The notes under the pieces were generated by a model. That model made no database searches and had not been told where the DNA came from. It was given only the letters and a program-made list of their open reading frames with translations. Shown piece after piece: positions 46,530 through 58,186 of a stretch of 64,000 bases of DNA (the stretch's first letter is position 1; every line of letters starts with the position of its first letter). This stretch comes from Garcia nutans (lineage: Eukaryota; Streptophyta; Magnoliopsida; Malpighiales; Euphorbiaceae), in assembly GCA_947685225.1 (NCBI GenBank), contig CANTUV010000007.1, positions 17,256,501 to 17,320,500 on the forward strand, read 5' to 3'. The translations under genes were made by a program, and so were the position numbers.

Positions 46530-47950
46530 TGTTAGGAAATCATAGAGATCACTGCAAACAAAAACACGCAGCGGAAAAATATTTGATCTCTGATTTCCCA
46601 CCAGGATCCATGCTGTTCGTTTAATTCGACAAAAGTGTTCAAAGAACTAACCTGTTGATGATTCGAAATCACAGTTTGGAAGAGATGCCTCGATAGCGAA
46701 ACACCCTCTATCGCGTATCCACACGAATGCTACCGTTTGGAGTGCTAGCTCTCTGCAACGGCGAAGGCTGGAAAAACGTTTTCTCTAAAACGTATTAGGG
46801 TTACCTTTTTCGTTCCTCTTTGTTTTTATTGTTACCTCTGAGAAGACTTAACGTCTGGAGTGAATATAATCACTCCAGAATCCAATTCAAAATTGGATAC
46901 GGAAAGTCAAATTCAGAATCCAAGTCTAATTAGGATTCTGAATACATTATCTAATAATATATATAATTGGATAAGGTAAGTCAAATTCAGAATCCAAATC
47001 TAATTAGGATTCTGAATATATTATCTAATAATATATATATAAACGAAAATAATAATAATAATAAATATTAATATCTAATATTAATATTATTAATATTATA
47101 TCCAGCCCAAAACGCATTCTTGTGTGTGACCCGATAGGCCCATATTAATTGGCAGTCAATTTAATCTCTATTAAATCAACAAGTCATAATTGGCCTCTAG
47201 CAAGGCGTTACAACTACCCAATTAATATAAGGAATGTCCAATTTGCCTAATAATAGTATATGCATTAATCCCTTTGTCACACGATATCTAGCTTGAACAT
47301 AAGTCATGGTCAACGTCATACTTATATTGTCCAAACTTATGATTACTCGATCTCCAAGTAGACTGATAAAAACAAATGAAATTGATCACACTATCAATTC
47401 ATTTGAGCACGGCCATGCATTTCACAGTCTCACTTATCGAGGGGCCCAAAAGATATCTCTCTCAAAGAGAGGGACAAATTCTATCTTGATTGTTCATTAT
47501 CCTCTACATAATTTCTATCATATATGAACATAACCTTTATTACTATCCAGTTATGGATAATGTTTGATCATGTCAAAATATAATAGTCCTTATATTGGAA
47601 ACTATGACAATCTCAAGTCAAAGAATTAATACATAACTATCATGAGATTTACTTATGACACTAACCCATGTAGTAATCTCATGATGGGTCTATCCAATAC
47701 ATTGTTCTCTAACAAGTATCTATGAAATTGATTTGTATCACTATACACATAACCATCTAATGATTATCAAATCAATGTTCATACTGGTTAAGAATTATTT
47801 TTTTTATCTCTATAACAATAATAAACCAGGGACAAATATCAAAATTGTGTAACATGCAAACAAACAATAATGATAATAAAACCTCATTTATTAATAATGA
47901 ATGTATAACATAAAGATCCAAATAAATGGCCTAGGGCACATACACTAACA
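46530..47950 (-). repeat. Copia I 3' LTR (left copy)
   Basis: TGTTAGGAAATC to CACTAACA. It carries a near-duplicate block (AAGTCAAATTCAGAATCCAA...TTAGGATTCTGAATA) at about 46906-46946 and 46978-47020, and an (AAT)n-like run at 47046-47100. Confidence 0.96.
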
Positions 47951-47961
47951 ATCTCCCACTT
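47951..47961 (-). other. Polypurine tract of Copia I
   Basis: Minus strand AAGTGGGAGAT before the LTR start TGTTAGTG. Confidence 0.85.
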
Positions 47962-47970
47962 GCACTAGGC

Positions 47971-50900
47971 CTACAAATTTCTAAGACCCATAGATCTAGT
48001 GTGCTGATCATGCTTGACCCGTGAGAGAGGCTTTGTTAATGGATCTGCTATGTTATCATTTGTGTCAACTTTGCATATCTTGATATCTCCTCTATCGATA
48101 ATGTCTCGAATGAGGTGAAAACGCCTGAGTATATGCTTAGACCTTTGATGAGATCTAGGCTCTTTTGCCTGTGCTATGGCACCATTGTTGTCACAATAAA
48201 TGTCCACAGGATTTGCAATGCTAGGCACCACTCCTAGCTCAGTGATGAATTTCTTCAACCAGACTGCTTCCTTAGTTGCATCTGATGTTGCTATATACTC
48301 AGCCTCTGTTGTAGAATCAGCCACAGTGCTTTGTTTTGAGCTCTTCCAACTAACAGCTCCACCATTCAATGTGAATGTAAAACCTGACTGCGATCTAAAA
48401 TCATCTATGTCAGTTTGGAAACTAGCATCTGTGTAACCATTTACAACTAGCTCATCTTCCAAACCTCCATAAACCAAGAATACATCTTTAGTCCTTCGAA
48501 GGTACTTAAGAATATTCTTGACAGCTGTCCAGTGACCTTCACCAGGATCAGCTTGAAATCTACTAGTTGCGCTTAATGGATATGAGACATCTGGTCTAGT
48601 ACATAGCATGGCATACATAATAGATCCTATAGCAGAAGCATAAGGAATCTTATTCATTCGATCTCGCTCATCAGATGTCATAGGACATTGACTCTTGCTG
48701 AGATGAATGCCATGAGACATAGGCAAGAATCCCTTTTTGGAATCTTGCATGTTGAACCTCTTCAACACTTTATCTATGTATGTACTTTGACTCAGGCCAA
48801 TTATCCTTCTAGATCTATCTCTATAGATCTTTATACCAAGGATATAGGCAGCCTCACCTAAGTCTTTCATTGAGAAAGAATTCCCTAACCAAGTCTTAAC
48901 CTTTTGCAAGGTAGGGATATCATTCCCAATGAGTAATATGTCATCCACATATAAGACTAAAAACACTACTGCACTCCCACTAACCATCTTGTAGACACAA
49001 GGTTCATCTTCATTCTTGATGAAACCAAAGTTCTTAACTGTTTCATCAAAACAAAGATTCCAGCTTCGAGATGCTTGCTTCAATCCATAAATGGATTTTT
49101 GAAGCTTGCAAACCTTTGTAGAATTCTCAGGATTTACAAAACCCTCAGGTTGTGTCATATACACATCCTCAAGCAAGTTTCCATTAAGGAAAGCGGTTTT
49201 GACATCCATTTGCCATATCTCATAATCATAGTATGCTGCAATGGCAATGAGAATTCTAACAGACTTAAGCATAGCAACTGGTGAAAAGGTTTCATCATAG
49301 TCTATACCATGTGTTTGCTTGAAACCTTTTGCAACAAGCCTTGCTTTATAGGTCTGCACATTCCCATCCATGTCAGTTTTCTTCTTGAAAACCCATTTGC
49401 AACCAATAGTCTTAATACCCTCTGGAGGATCAATTAAAGACCAAACTTGGTTGTCAAACATAGATTGCATCTCAGATTTCATGGCTCCAAGCCATTTGTC
49501 TGAATCTGGACCTGACACAGCTTCTTGATAGGTAGTAGGCTCATCTTGATCTATGAGCATTACTTCACTATCATCAGTCACAAGAAATCCATATCTCTCT
49601 GGATGACGACGTGTCCTATCAGACCTGCGAGGGATTTGTGTTACATCTTCAGACTCCACAACTATTTGTGGTTCTGAAATAGGCTCTATAGACGGCTCAA
49701 TGATTTCTTGTGGTACTTGAGTTTCCTCAAGTTCTACTATACTCCCACTAGTTCTCTTAGAAAGAAATTCCCTTTCCAAAAAGATCCCATTTCGAGCAAC
49801 AAACACTTTGTTCTCTGAAGGAGTATAGAAATAGTATCCTTTAGTTTCCTTAGGATACCCCACAAAATTACATTTGATAGACTTTGGAGCTAACTTATCT
49901 GAAACTGGTCTTTTCACATAAGCTTCACAACCCCAAATCTTAAGAAAAGACAAACTAGGTGTCTTACCTGTCCATATCTCATATGGTGTCTTTTCAACCA
50001 CCTTAGATGGTACACGGTTCAGAATGAATGCAGCTGTCTCTAAGGCATAACCCCAAAAAGATAAAGGAAGATCCGCTTGACTCATCATTGATCGAACCAT
50101 ATCTAATAGAGTTCGATTTCTCCTTTCAGAAACTCCATTCCACTGTGGAGTTCCTGGAGGAGTCAGTTGTGAAATAATTCCACAATCCCTTAGATGATCA
50201 TCAAACTCTTGGCTCAAATATTCACCACCTCGATCTGATCGAAGTAGTTTAATTGTTTTACCAAGTTGATTTTGTACTTCATTTTGAAAAGTTCTAAACA
50301 TTTCAAAAGACTCATGCTTATGTTTCATTAGGTAGACATAGCCATACCTACTGAAATCATCAGTAAAAGTAATGAAGTATCGAAATCCTCCTCTGGCACT
50401 AATGCTAAAAGGACCACATACATCTGTATGTATCAAGCCCAATAAATCATTAGCCCTTTCACTATGACCAGTAAAAGGATCCTTTGTCATCTTACCAAGC
50501 AAACAAGACTCACATGTTTCAAATGATTCAAAATCAAATGAATCTAATAATCCATCTTGATGGAGCTTAGAAATGCATTTCTCATTTATATGGCTAAGGC
50601 GACAATGCCATAAATAAGTAGGGTTTAACTCATTTGGCTTAGTTCTCTTAGAAGTTATGTTATAGATATAATTACCATTAGAATCATCAAGATTAAGGAT
50701 ATAAAGGCCATTATAAGAATTTGCAATACCATAAAGCAGATCATTTTTATCAAAAATAGAACATTTCTTATTCTTAATAAAAAATGAATAACCTTCATCA
50801 TCCAAAACAGATACTGAAATAAGATTCCTACTCATAGTAGGAACATAAAAGCAATTGTTCAAAATTAACAAAAACCCATTGGGCATAACAAGCTCATAAG

Positions 50901-51939
50901 TTCCTACAGCTATAGCAGCAACTCTTGCTCTATTGCCAACACGTAGGTCCACTTCGCCCTTCTTCAGCATCCTACTCCTTTTGAGTCCCTGCATATTTGT
51001 ACAAATATGAGATCCACATCCGGTATCTAATACCCAGGAAGAAGGAATAGATAAATTAATTTCTATAACATAAATACCTGAAGATGTAGTCGCACTACCC
51101 TTCAACTTCTTTAATTCATCCAAATAGAGTTGACAATTTCTCTTCCAATGCCCAGGCTTGTTGCAATGGAAACAAGTCCCTTCCTTAGGAACTTTAGCCT
51201 TAGGTACAGGTTTTGGTTTAGCTTGTCCCTTGGACCCTTTAGCACCTTTTGCCTTACCCTTGCCTTTAGTATCTTTGGCTTTCTTTTTCATTTGTTTAAT
51301 ATTGACATTCAATATTTGGGTAGGCTTTTTGATATTCCCCTCAGCAGTTTTGAGCATACCATATAGCTCAGGAATGGATTTCTCCATGTCATTCATGTTA
51401 TAGTTCATGACAAACTGTGAGAAACTGCTAGGCAATGAATGTAGGATCAAATCCGTGGAGAGTTCTAAACTCAGGGGATATCCAAGTCTAGCAAGGTGAT
51501 CTAGATAGCCTTTCATCTTCAAAACATGAGCACTAACAGATTCACCTTCAGACATTTTGCAGTCAAATAATGCAACAACGGTGTTAAACCTATCTTGCCT
51601 AGCCTGTTGTTGGAAAGCTTGTTTGAGATGCACACTCATCTCATAAGCCTCTAAGTGTTCCAGATCCTTCTGAAGTCCTGGACACATAGTAGCCAACATA
51701 AGACATCCTATGTCATTGGAATCATCCACATGCTTCTTATGCTTACTCTTAGCAGCATTAGAAGCATCGGCAGGAGGTGGGTCAGGGATAGCTTCATCAA
51801 GCACGTAGGACTTTTTCTCTTGTTTGAGAACAATTCTCAGGTTCCTAAATCAGTCAACAAAATTAGTCCCACATTCTTTCAATTTTTCCTTCTCAAGGAT
51901 AGATCGCAGTGATAAGGTGGAATTGTTATTAGCAGCCAT
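47971..51939 (-). CDS. Copia I gag-pol polyprotein (one in-frame TGA)
   Basis: The natural start is ATG at 51939 (MAANNNSTLSLRSILEKEKL). A TGA at 51850-51852, codon 30, stands where Trp is expected (VD-W-FRNLR). From 51804 the frame is open for 1,277 residues. Order is copia-type: gag (UBN2-like); CCHC knuckle CFHCNKPGHWKRNC; protease WVLDTGCGSHIC; integrase with HCRLSH...CESC zinc finger and D-D-35-E core (HTDVCGP, RSDRGGEY, NGVSERRN); RT with DVKTAFLNG and catalytic YVDD near 48941-48949; RNase H with GYTDASF, TTEAEYIA and DNNGAI. All catalytic residues I can place are intact. The TGA would block translation unless read through, so the element is probably only just inactivated. Lineage within Copia (Angela, TAR or Tork) not resolved. 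Confidence 0.95.
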
Positions 51940-53454
51940 CTGTTGATAAATATGCAAAGTCAAATTTTAATTAATAATGAGGTTAAAATTATTTAAACTC
52001 CTACTAAAAAATATAACCCTCTAAAGAAATATTTTAGTAGGCTAAGATCCGTATTTCACTTAATTCTAAACTCAGCTTTGGCGTGACGCTTAAAATCAAG
52101 TTATTTAGGTAGGTAACATCTTTACCAATTACATCTCATGTAACTCTTAGTAATTATGGAATATTGACATCATATGTCATAGCATGTTGAATTCCATCTA
52201 ATGCCTTAGGCCCAAAACCATTTTGATAGCCTAATTAAGTCTAACCAATTTTAAAACATATGAGTAGCACTATTACTCATCCTACTTAGCTAGGAATGTT
52301 TAAAGCATATTGCTTTGGCAATACCTACTTTAATACAATCTTAGTTTTGATAGGTGTTCAAAACGTGGATGGCATTTAGACTTAAATTATTAATGAGGGT
52401 TCAACTAAATTATTATCATGTCTTGCATTACATATCATTATATTTTAGCATCCTATATGCATATATATAATTTATCACATAAGCATCATATACCAAATGA
52501 CAAAATATGTAAACGTGACATAGCATGACCAAACTAAATATGATCTTCAAGAGACCAAATGAAGATCATAAAGGCAACCCTAGGTGAAAAACCTATCTAT
52601 TACAACACTTGCAATATTACATATCTTCAAAACTTGAGCTTGTGCTTCCATCACCATGGAGCCATCTTCTCCTTGGTATGAATCTCCATCACAAACATTG
52701 TAGCTTGAATCTTCATATATTACAATAAAAGAAAATCTAACTACTAGTAAAATAAATTACAACAAAATAAACGACACGCAGGCCGTATTTACCCAAAATA
52801 AAGATATGAATAAACCAATCACATAGGTCATAAGGCCATGCTATGCACCATGCCAAGACATCAAACAAACATAACATATTCATCACCAACATGTTAAATA
52901 GAAACAAATATATTGACATTCTTAATGTCGCGGTAACGAACTATAGGGCGCGAACATACGGCGGTCCCGCTGGCCGGTCAGCGGGCGGGGTTCCGAAGGG
53001 GCAGCGCCCCTGGGCAGGGTCGAGGGGCAGCGCCCCTCGAAGCCAAACAGAAACGTTAATCTCATTAACATTTTTCTTTGGCGAAACCCTAAAACAGAAC
53101 CGTTAATCTCATTAACCTTCTTACTGTTTTATTTCGAATATGTACAACCCATTACAGAATCATTACCAAATGTTTATATCACATATAAACTTAATCGTTT
53201 TCATCATATGAAAATCATTTTAATCAACCAATCATATATACATGATCATCTCATGAAAACGAAATTAAAAACACCAATCCTTTCTCATCATATGAAAAAC
53301 GAATTAGGGTTTTACAGAAACGAAACCAAAAACCAATCCTTTCTCATCATATGAAAAACGAATTAGAATTTTATAGTTAACATGCCATACGTAAACAATA
53401 TATATCACCATAATCATATCAACATGGCATTTTCGACTTAAACGAAAACAACAA
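51940..53454 (-). other. Copia I 5' leader
   Basis: 1.5 kb between the primer-binding site and gag ATG. Mostly AT-rich, with one sharply GC-rich patch at about 52920-53045. Two CATATGAAAAACGAATTAG repeats lie at about 53290-53360. No gene. Confidence 0.75.
52997..53039 (-). repeat. Paired GC-rich hairpins in the Copia leader
   Basis: AGGGGC-AGC-GCCCCT at 52997-53011 and CGAGGGGC-AGC-GCCCCTCG at 53021-53039. The loop AGC is identical; the stem is extended in the second. Confidence 0.85.
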
Positions 53455-53469
53455 GTGGCTCTGATACCA
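53455..53469 (-). other. Primer-binding site of Copia I (tRNA-iMet)
   Basis: Minus strand TGGTATCAGAGCCAC one base inside the 5' LTR, complementary to initiator tRNA-Met. Confidence 0.95.
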
Positions 53470-53470
53470 C

Positions 53471-54892
53471 TGTTAGGAAATCATAGAGATCACTGCAAAC
53501 AAAAACACGCAGCGGAAAAATATTTGATCTCTGATTTCCCACCAGGATCCATGCTGTTCGTTTAATTCGACAAAAGTGTTCAAAGAACTAACCTGTTGAT
53601 GATTCGAAATCACAGTTTGGAAGAGATGCCTCGATCGCGAAACACCCTCTATCGCGTATCCACACGAATGCTACCGTTTGGAGTGCTAGCTCTCTGCAAC
53701 GGCGAAGGCTGGAAAAACGTTTTCTCTAAAAACGTATTAGGGTTACCTTTTTCGTTCCTCTTTGTTTTTATTGTTACCTCTGAGAAGACTTAACGTCTGG
53801 AGTGAATATAATCACTCCAGAATCCAATTCAAAATTGGATACGGAAAGTCAAATTCAGAATCCAAGTCTAATTAGGATTCTGAATACATTATCTAATAAT
53901 ATATATAATTGGATAAGGTAAGTCAAATTCAGAATCCAAATCTAATTAGGATTCTGAATATATTATCTAATAATATATATATAAACGAAAATAATAATAA
54001 TAATAAATATTAATATCTAATATTAATATTATTAATATTATATCCAGCCCAAAACGCATTCTTGTGTGTGACCCGATAGGCCCATATTAATTGGCAGTCA
54101 ATTTAATCTCTATTAAATCAACAAGTCATAATTGGCCTCTAGCAAGGCGTTACAACTACCCAATTAATATAAGGAATGTCCAATTTGCCTAATAATAGTA
54201 TATGCATTAATCCCTTTGTCACACGATATCTAGCTTGAACATAAGTCATGGTCAACGTCATACTTATATTGTCCAAACTTATGATTACTCGATCTCCAAG
54301 TAGACTGATAAAAACAAATGAAATTGATCACACTATCAATTCATTTGAGCACGGCCATGCATTTCATAGTCTCACTTATCGAGGGGCCCAAAAGATATCT
54401 CTCTCAAAGAGAGGGACAAATTCTATCTTGATTGTTCATTATCCTCTACATAATTTCTATCATATATGAACATAACCTTTATTACTATTCAGTTACGGAT
54501 AATGTTTGATCATGTCAAAATATAATAGTCCTTATATTGGAAACTATGACAATCTCAAGTCAAAGAATTAATACATAACTATCATGAGATTTACTTATGA
54601 CACTAACCCATGTAGTAATCTCATGATGGGTCTATCCAATACATTGTTCTCTAACAAGTATCTATGAAATTGATTTGTATCACTATACACATAACCATCT
54701 AATGATTATCAAATCAATGTTCATACTGGTTAAGAATTATTTTTTTTATCTCTATAACAATAATAAACCAGGGACAAATATCAAAATTGTGTAACATGCA
54801 AACAAACAATAATGATAATAAAACCTCATTTATTAATAATGAATGTATAACATAAAGATCCAAATAAATGGCCTAGGGCACATACACTAACA
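53471..54892 (-). repeat. Copia I 5' LTR (right copy)
   Basis: 1,422 bp. Differences from the left copy: CGATCGCG/CGATAGCG, one extra A after TCTAAAA, TTTCATAG/TTTCACAG, and two in CTATTCAGTTACGG/CTATCCAGTTATGG. Confidence 0.96.
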
Positions 54893-54897
54893 GGATA

Positions 54898-55722
54898 TTA
54901 TGGACCAAATGGAAGGAGGCTTGTTGCCGATACCTGTGATCTTAGCCGAGACCTTAGTTGGATTATACCAACTTAAATCAAGATTGTCAAAGAGACCGAT
55001 TGGGAGTCCATTGTTGCTTCAGGTAATTACCTAAACTACCCTTTCAAGTTTTCAATTTAGGTTTTCTTTTTCATCTTCTTTTTATTGCTCTAATTTTTGT
55101 CTAGTCCGTCCATGTGAGTTTTCGGAACTAGCGAGCTGTCCTAATTTTTGCCTAAGCTGCCCTCATGGGTTTTCAACTTAGCGGACCTTTTTCTTTTTTT
55201 GCTATATATTTTTTATTGCTCTAAATTTTGCCTAGTCCACCCATATGGGTTTTCGGAACTAGCGAGCTGTCCTAAATTTTGCCTAAGCTACCCTTGCGGG
55301 TTTTCAACTTAGCGGACTTTACTCTTTTTTTTTATTTAATTCTTTCTTCACAGATTTGGTTTCAGGAGCGTCTTTGTCTGCTTGATACTCCATCCATGGA
55401 TTCTGCCAGATATCTGCCACATCATCATTTTGCTAGGAAGCTACTCCATCCTGTTTTTTCATATGTTGACTGGGTTGACTGGATCCACTCATGCTTTGAA
55501 GTCAATATCTGTTGGTTGGTACCTTGGTGGAAGATTTCTCGTATCACCATATGGACATACTTGATGTATGTTCCCCTTGCTGCTCTTCGTCAAGGTACAT
55601 GCTATGATCCTCGTCGACATGGCCGCCAGTACGGAGTTGAGCCTCGTGATTCTTACTTTACTCCCGACTTAGACATGCCTTGCTTGACTGAAGCCTACTT
55701 GGATCGGCTGAGGCAAAGCTAG
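54898..55722 (+). pseudogene. DUF7745-like antisense gene of F, part 2
   Basis: Exon 1 resumes after Copia I (DIMDQMEGGLLPIPVILAETLVGLYQLKSRLS...SPLLLQ) and ends at 55022 with CAG|GTAATT. The intron 55023-55353 ends TTCTTCACAG. Exon 2 (55354-55722) encodes IWFQERLCLLDTPS, WWKISRITIWTYLMYVPLAALRQGTCYDPRRHGRQYG and ends LDRLRQS at a TAG. Exon 2 has no stop. The intron is filled with two-tier hairpin repeats. Damage is confined to part 1. Confidence 0.65.
55030..55313 (+). repeat. Two-tier hairpin modules inside the DUF7745-like intron
   Basis: Five modules: CCTAAA...TTTAGG (55030), CTAGT...ACTAG (about 55101 and 55232), CTAAG...CTTAG (about 55152 and 55283). Most hold an inner CCC-four bases-GGG stem followed by TTTTC. 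Outer arms change together while the inner layout is kept. Confidence 0.75.
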
Positions 55723-56158
55723 CCTGCACGTTACATTTATCGAATGCCATAGATTTTACATTTGTCAATTCAGAAAAGTGTATTGTTAGTATGAAAAATA
55801 ATTAAAGTAATAAAAGATGCTTCTTTTCCATTTAAAATTTATCATCACCTTTTGCTATTGTGTTTATTTATTTCATTCACATTTGGTCAAATACTTATAA
55901 CAGTGTACATAGAATAATTTAATCATTAATTCTATTTTATTAAATTGGGGAACAACCAAACATAAAGCCAGCATACACAAGATCACTCCTGTTGCCAACT
56001 AGCCCTTTCGGGTTTTCTAATTGACGATTTTCTCTCATTTAGCCCTAATTGTTGCCTAGCCCGCCCTTTCGGATTTTCGGTACTAGCGGACTGCTCTAAC
56101 TTTTTCCTAGGCCGCCCTTTTTGGGATTTCAACCTATCAAGCTCTTTTTTTTTCTTTA
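55723..56158. other. Convergent region between the antisense gene and pol of F
   Basis: Non-coding. AATTAAAGTAATAAAAG near 55800 may serve polyadenylation of the + strand gene. Three more, weaker two-tier modules lie at about 55996-56024, 56056-56088 and 56107-56138. Confidence 0.6.
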
Positions 56159-57291
56159 TCATACATAAAACCTCTTCAACCTGTCAATGTTTACTGGCTC
56201 ACTAAATTCGTTCCCGTCCATGTCTGATAACTTCACCGCACCTTTGCTCATGAATTGTTTCATGACATATGGCCCTTCCCAGCTAGGTCTGAACTTCCCT
56301 CTTGGATCAAATACATTAGGCTTACCTTGCTTCAACACCAAATCCCCAACTCTATGTTTTTTGACCTTAACCCTTTTATTGTAGGCTCGATTCTTTTAAT
56401 ACAGTTGGTGATGATACAGTGCATTTAACCTTTTTTCCTTCTAGTAAAGCTAACTGTGTGTATCTGCTCGCTACCCATTTCGTTTCAGGCAGTTCAGCTT
56501 CCAAGACTACCCTCAATGACTTGATTTCTATTTCATATTGGCAACACTGCTTCCATCCCGTAAACCAAAGAGAATGGTGTCATTCCAGTGGGCATTCGTA
56601 CACTTGTCCTATATCCCCATAAAGCAAAGGGAAGCATTTCCGACCAATCCCGGTAAGTCTTGGTCATCTTGGACAGAATTTGCTTAATTGTCTTATTTGT
56701 TGCTTCTACTGCACCATTAGCCTTTGGTCTATAAGGAGAGGATCGAGGATGATGGATGCGGTACTTTGAGAATAAATCCTTAACTGCTCCTTGAAACTGT
56801 ACCCCATTGTCTGATATCACACTGTGCGGGACCCCGTATCTACATATGAGGTTCTTTTCAATAAACTTAGCCATTTGGCTTGCACCCAGTTTATTGAAGG
56901 TTTCAGCTTCGACCCATTTTGAAGAATAATCTACTGCTACCACAATGAATCGGTGACCGTTTGAAGCTATCAAATGTATCTCTCTTATAATGTCGATACC
57001 CCAGGTGGCAAATGGCCAGGGTGAAGACATAGAATGCAATTCTTCAGAAGGCATGTGATTCAAGTTACCATACATATGAGATTGTTGGCACTTCTTTACG
57101 AACTCAATACAATCTCTCTCCATGGTCAACCAGTAGTAACCTTGTCGAATAATCTTCTTAACTAGGGCCAAACCACTCATGTTCGAACCGTAACTTTCTG
57201 CATGTATTTCTGACATGATACGCTCCACTTCAAGCTTTCTTAAACATCTCAAATGCACCCCCATCAGGCCATCTTTGATATAACTCCCCAT
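56159..57291 (-). pseudogene. Element F integrase
   Basis: A zinc-finger region (HAESYGSNMSG...YYWLTMERDCIEFVKKCQQSH) and Tat-type core: PWPFATWGIDIIREI (first Asp), VPHSVISDNGVQFQG (second Asp), then Glu in NGAVEATNKTIKQIL; then MTPFSLVYGMEAVLPI. After a break (56532-56342) the C-terminal GPYVMKQF...VNIDRLKRFYV ends at 56159. The N-terminal frame overlaps RNase H out of frame near 57230-57291, so a frameshift separates them. Confidence 0.85.
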
Positions 57292-58171
57292 GAAAGGTGA
57301 TGTATTGCAATGACCATTGCCTTATGGCTCTTCTCTCTTTCTTTGTTGCCCCCGGCGGGTATTCTCTTTCCTCCAAAAATTTCCTTATAGTATCATACCA
57401 TGCATCATGGTCTGTATCAATTTTCATGATTATTTCATATTCATAGCAAGGAGTTGATGAACTGGTCAAGATCAAAGGCTTAAGGAATAAGCTGACAGGG
57501 TTTTCCCATACCGAAGCCAATGTGGCTGGGGCATCAGCCATCTGATTTTCTTCTCTTGATAGTTGTATAAACCTACACTCCTTAAAGTTCTTCTTCATCA
57601 TGGTCAAGTAATGGTGGTATGGTTTTAATTTTTCTTCTTTTAACTCCCATTCTCCATTTACTTGGGATACTACTAGCAATGAATAGCCAAAAACTTCCAC
57701 CTTATCCACCTTCATAATCATTAGGGTTTCCAAACCGAAAATACAAGCTTTGTACTCCACCATATTATTGGTTGCCCTAAATTTCAACTTTTTGGCTAAA
57801 GGGATAAGTTCCCCTTCGGGCGATTCTAGTATAACTCCCAAACCTGCTCGTTTCCTATTTACTGCTCCATCAAAATACATTTTCCACCCTTGTACTTCAA
57901 TTGCTTCTAAATGTTCATCCAAAAATTCCAAGATTACCTCTTCACTTTCTGGTAATGGTTGTTGGGCCAGGAATTCTGCCATCGCTCTACCTGTGATTGT
58001 TTTCCTGATTACATACTCAATCTCAAAATCTTCTAATATTATTAACCATCGACCATATTTCCCAATCAAAGAGGGTGTCTCCCTCAAGTACTTCATTGGA
58101 TCTAACCTGGAAATTGCTTGCACACTATACAATTGAAAGTAACGCCGCAACTTCTTAGAAGACCAAACCAC
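57230..58171 (-). pseudogene. Element F RNase H and second (archaeal-type) RNase H
   Basis: The end of the RT-linked RNase H (DPMKYLRETPSLIGKYGRW, FEIEYVIRK) is followed by a linker and a second RNase H: WKMYFDGAVNRKRAGLGV (Asp), NNMVEYKACIFGLETL (Glu), then VEVFGYSLLVVSQ, where the usual Asp is Tyr, and ENQMADAPATLAS (Asp). The second RNase H is the hallmark of the Tat lineage. The Asp-to-Tyr change should abolish its activity. Confidence 0.85.
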
Positions 58172-58186
58172 GACTATACAGGTCTT

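Larger units (their letters stand above)
46530..54892 (-). mobile_element. Element I: young, nearly intact Copia element
   Basis: 8,363 bp, minus strand, TSD GGATA, LTRs of 1,421 and 1,422 bp that by eye differ at four substitutions and one base indel (about 0.3%). It has a tRNA-iMet primer-binding site, a purine tract and one long gag-pol frame. The only lesion I see is a single TGA in gag. It splits the DUF7745-like gene of F. Confidence 0.96.

Noticed and set aside
47306..47527. 73-codon frame in the Copia LTR, repeated at 54248-54469
   Set aside because: Duplicated only because both LTRs are identical. It lies in U3/R with no family resemblance that I recognise.
48200..51912. Plus-strand frames over Copia I
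   Set aside because: Shadows of the copia gag-pol frame.
15434..53469. tRNA genes suggested by TGGTATCAGAGC, TGGCGCCATTGCC and TGGCGACTCCACT
   Set aside because: Each lies just inside an LTR end and is only the complement of a tRNA 3' end: primer-binding sites, with no cloverleaf around them.
55279..55722. The 147-codon frame as a complete gene starting at 55279
   Set aside because: Its first 25 codons fall in the hairpin-filled intron. The coding part starts at the CAG acceptor at 55353/55354 and continues an exon from upstream.
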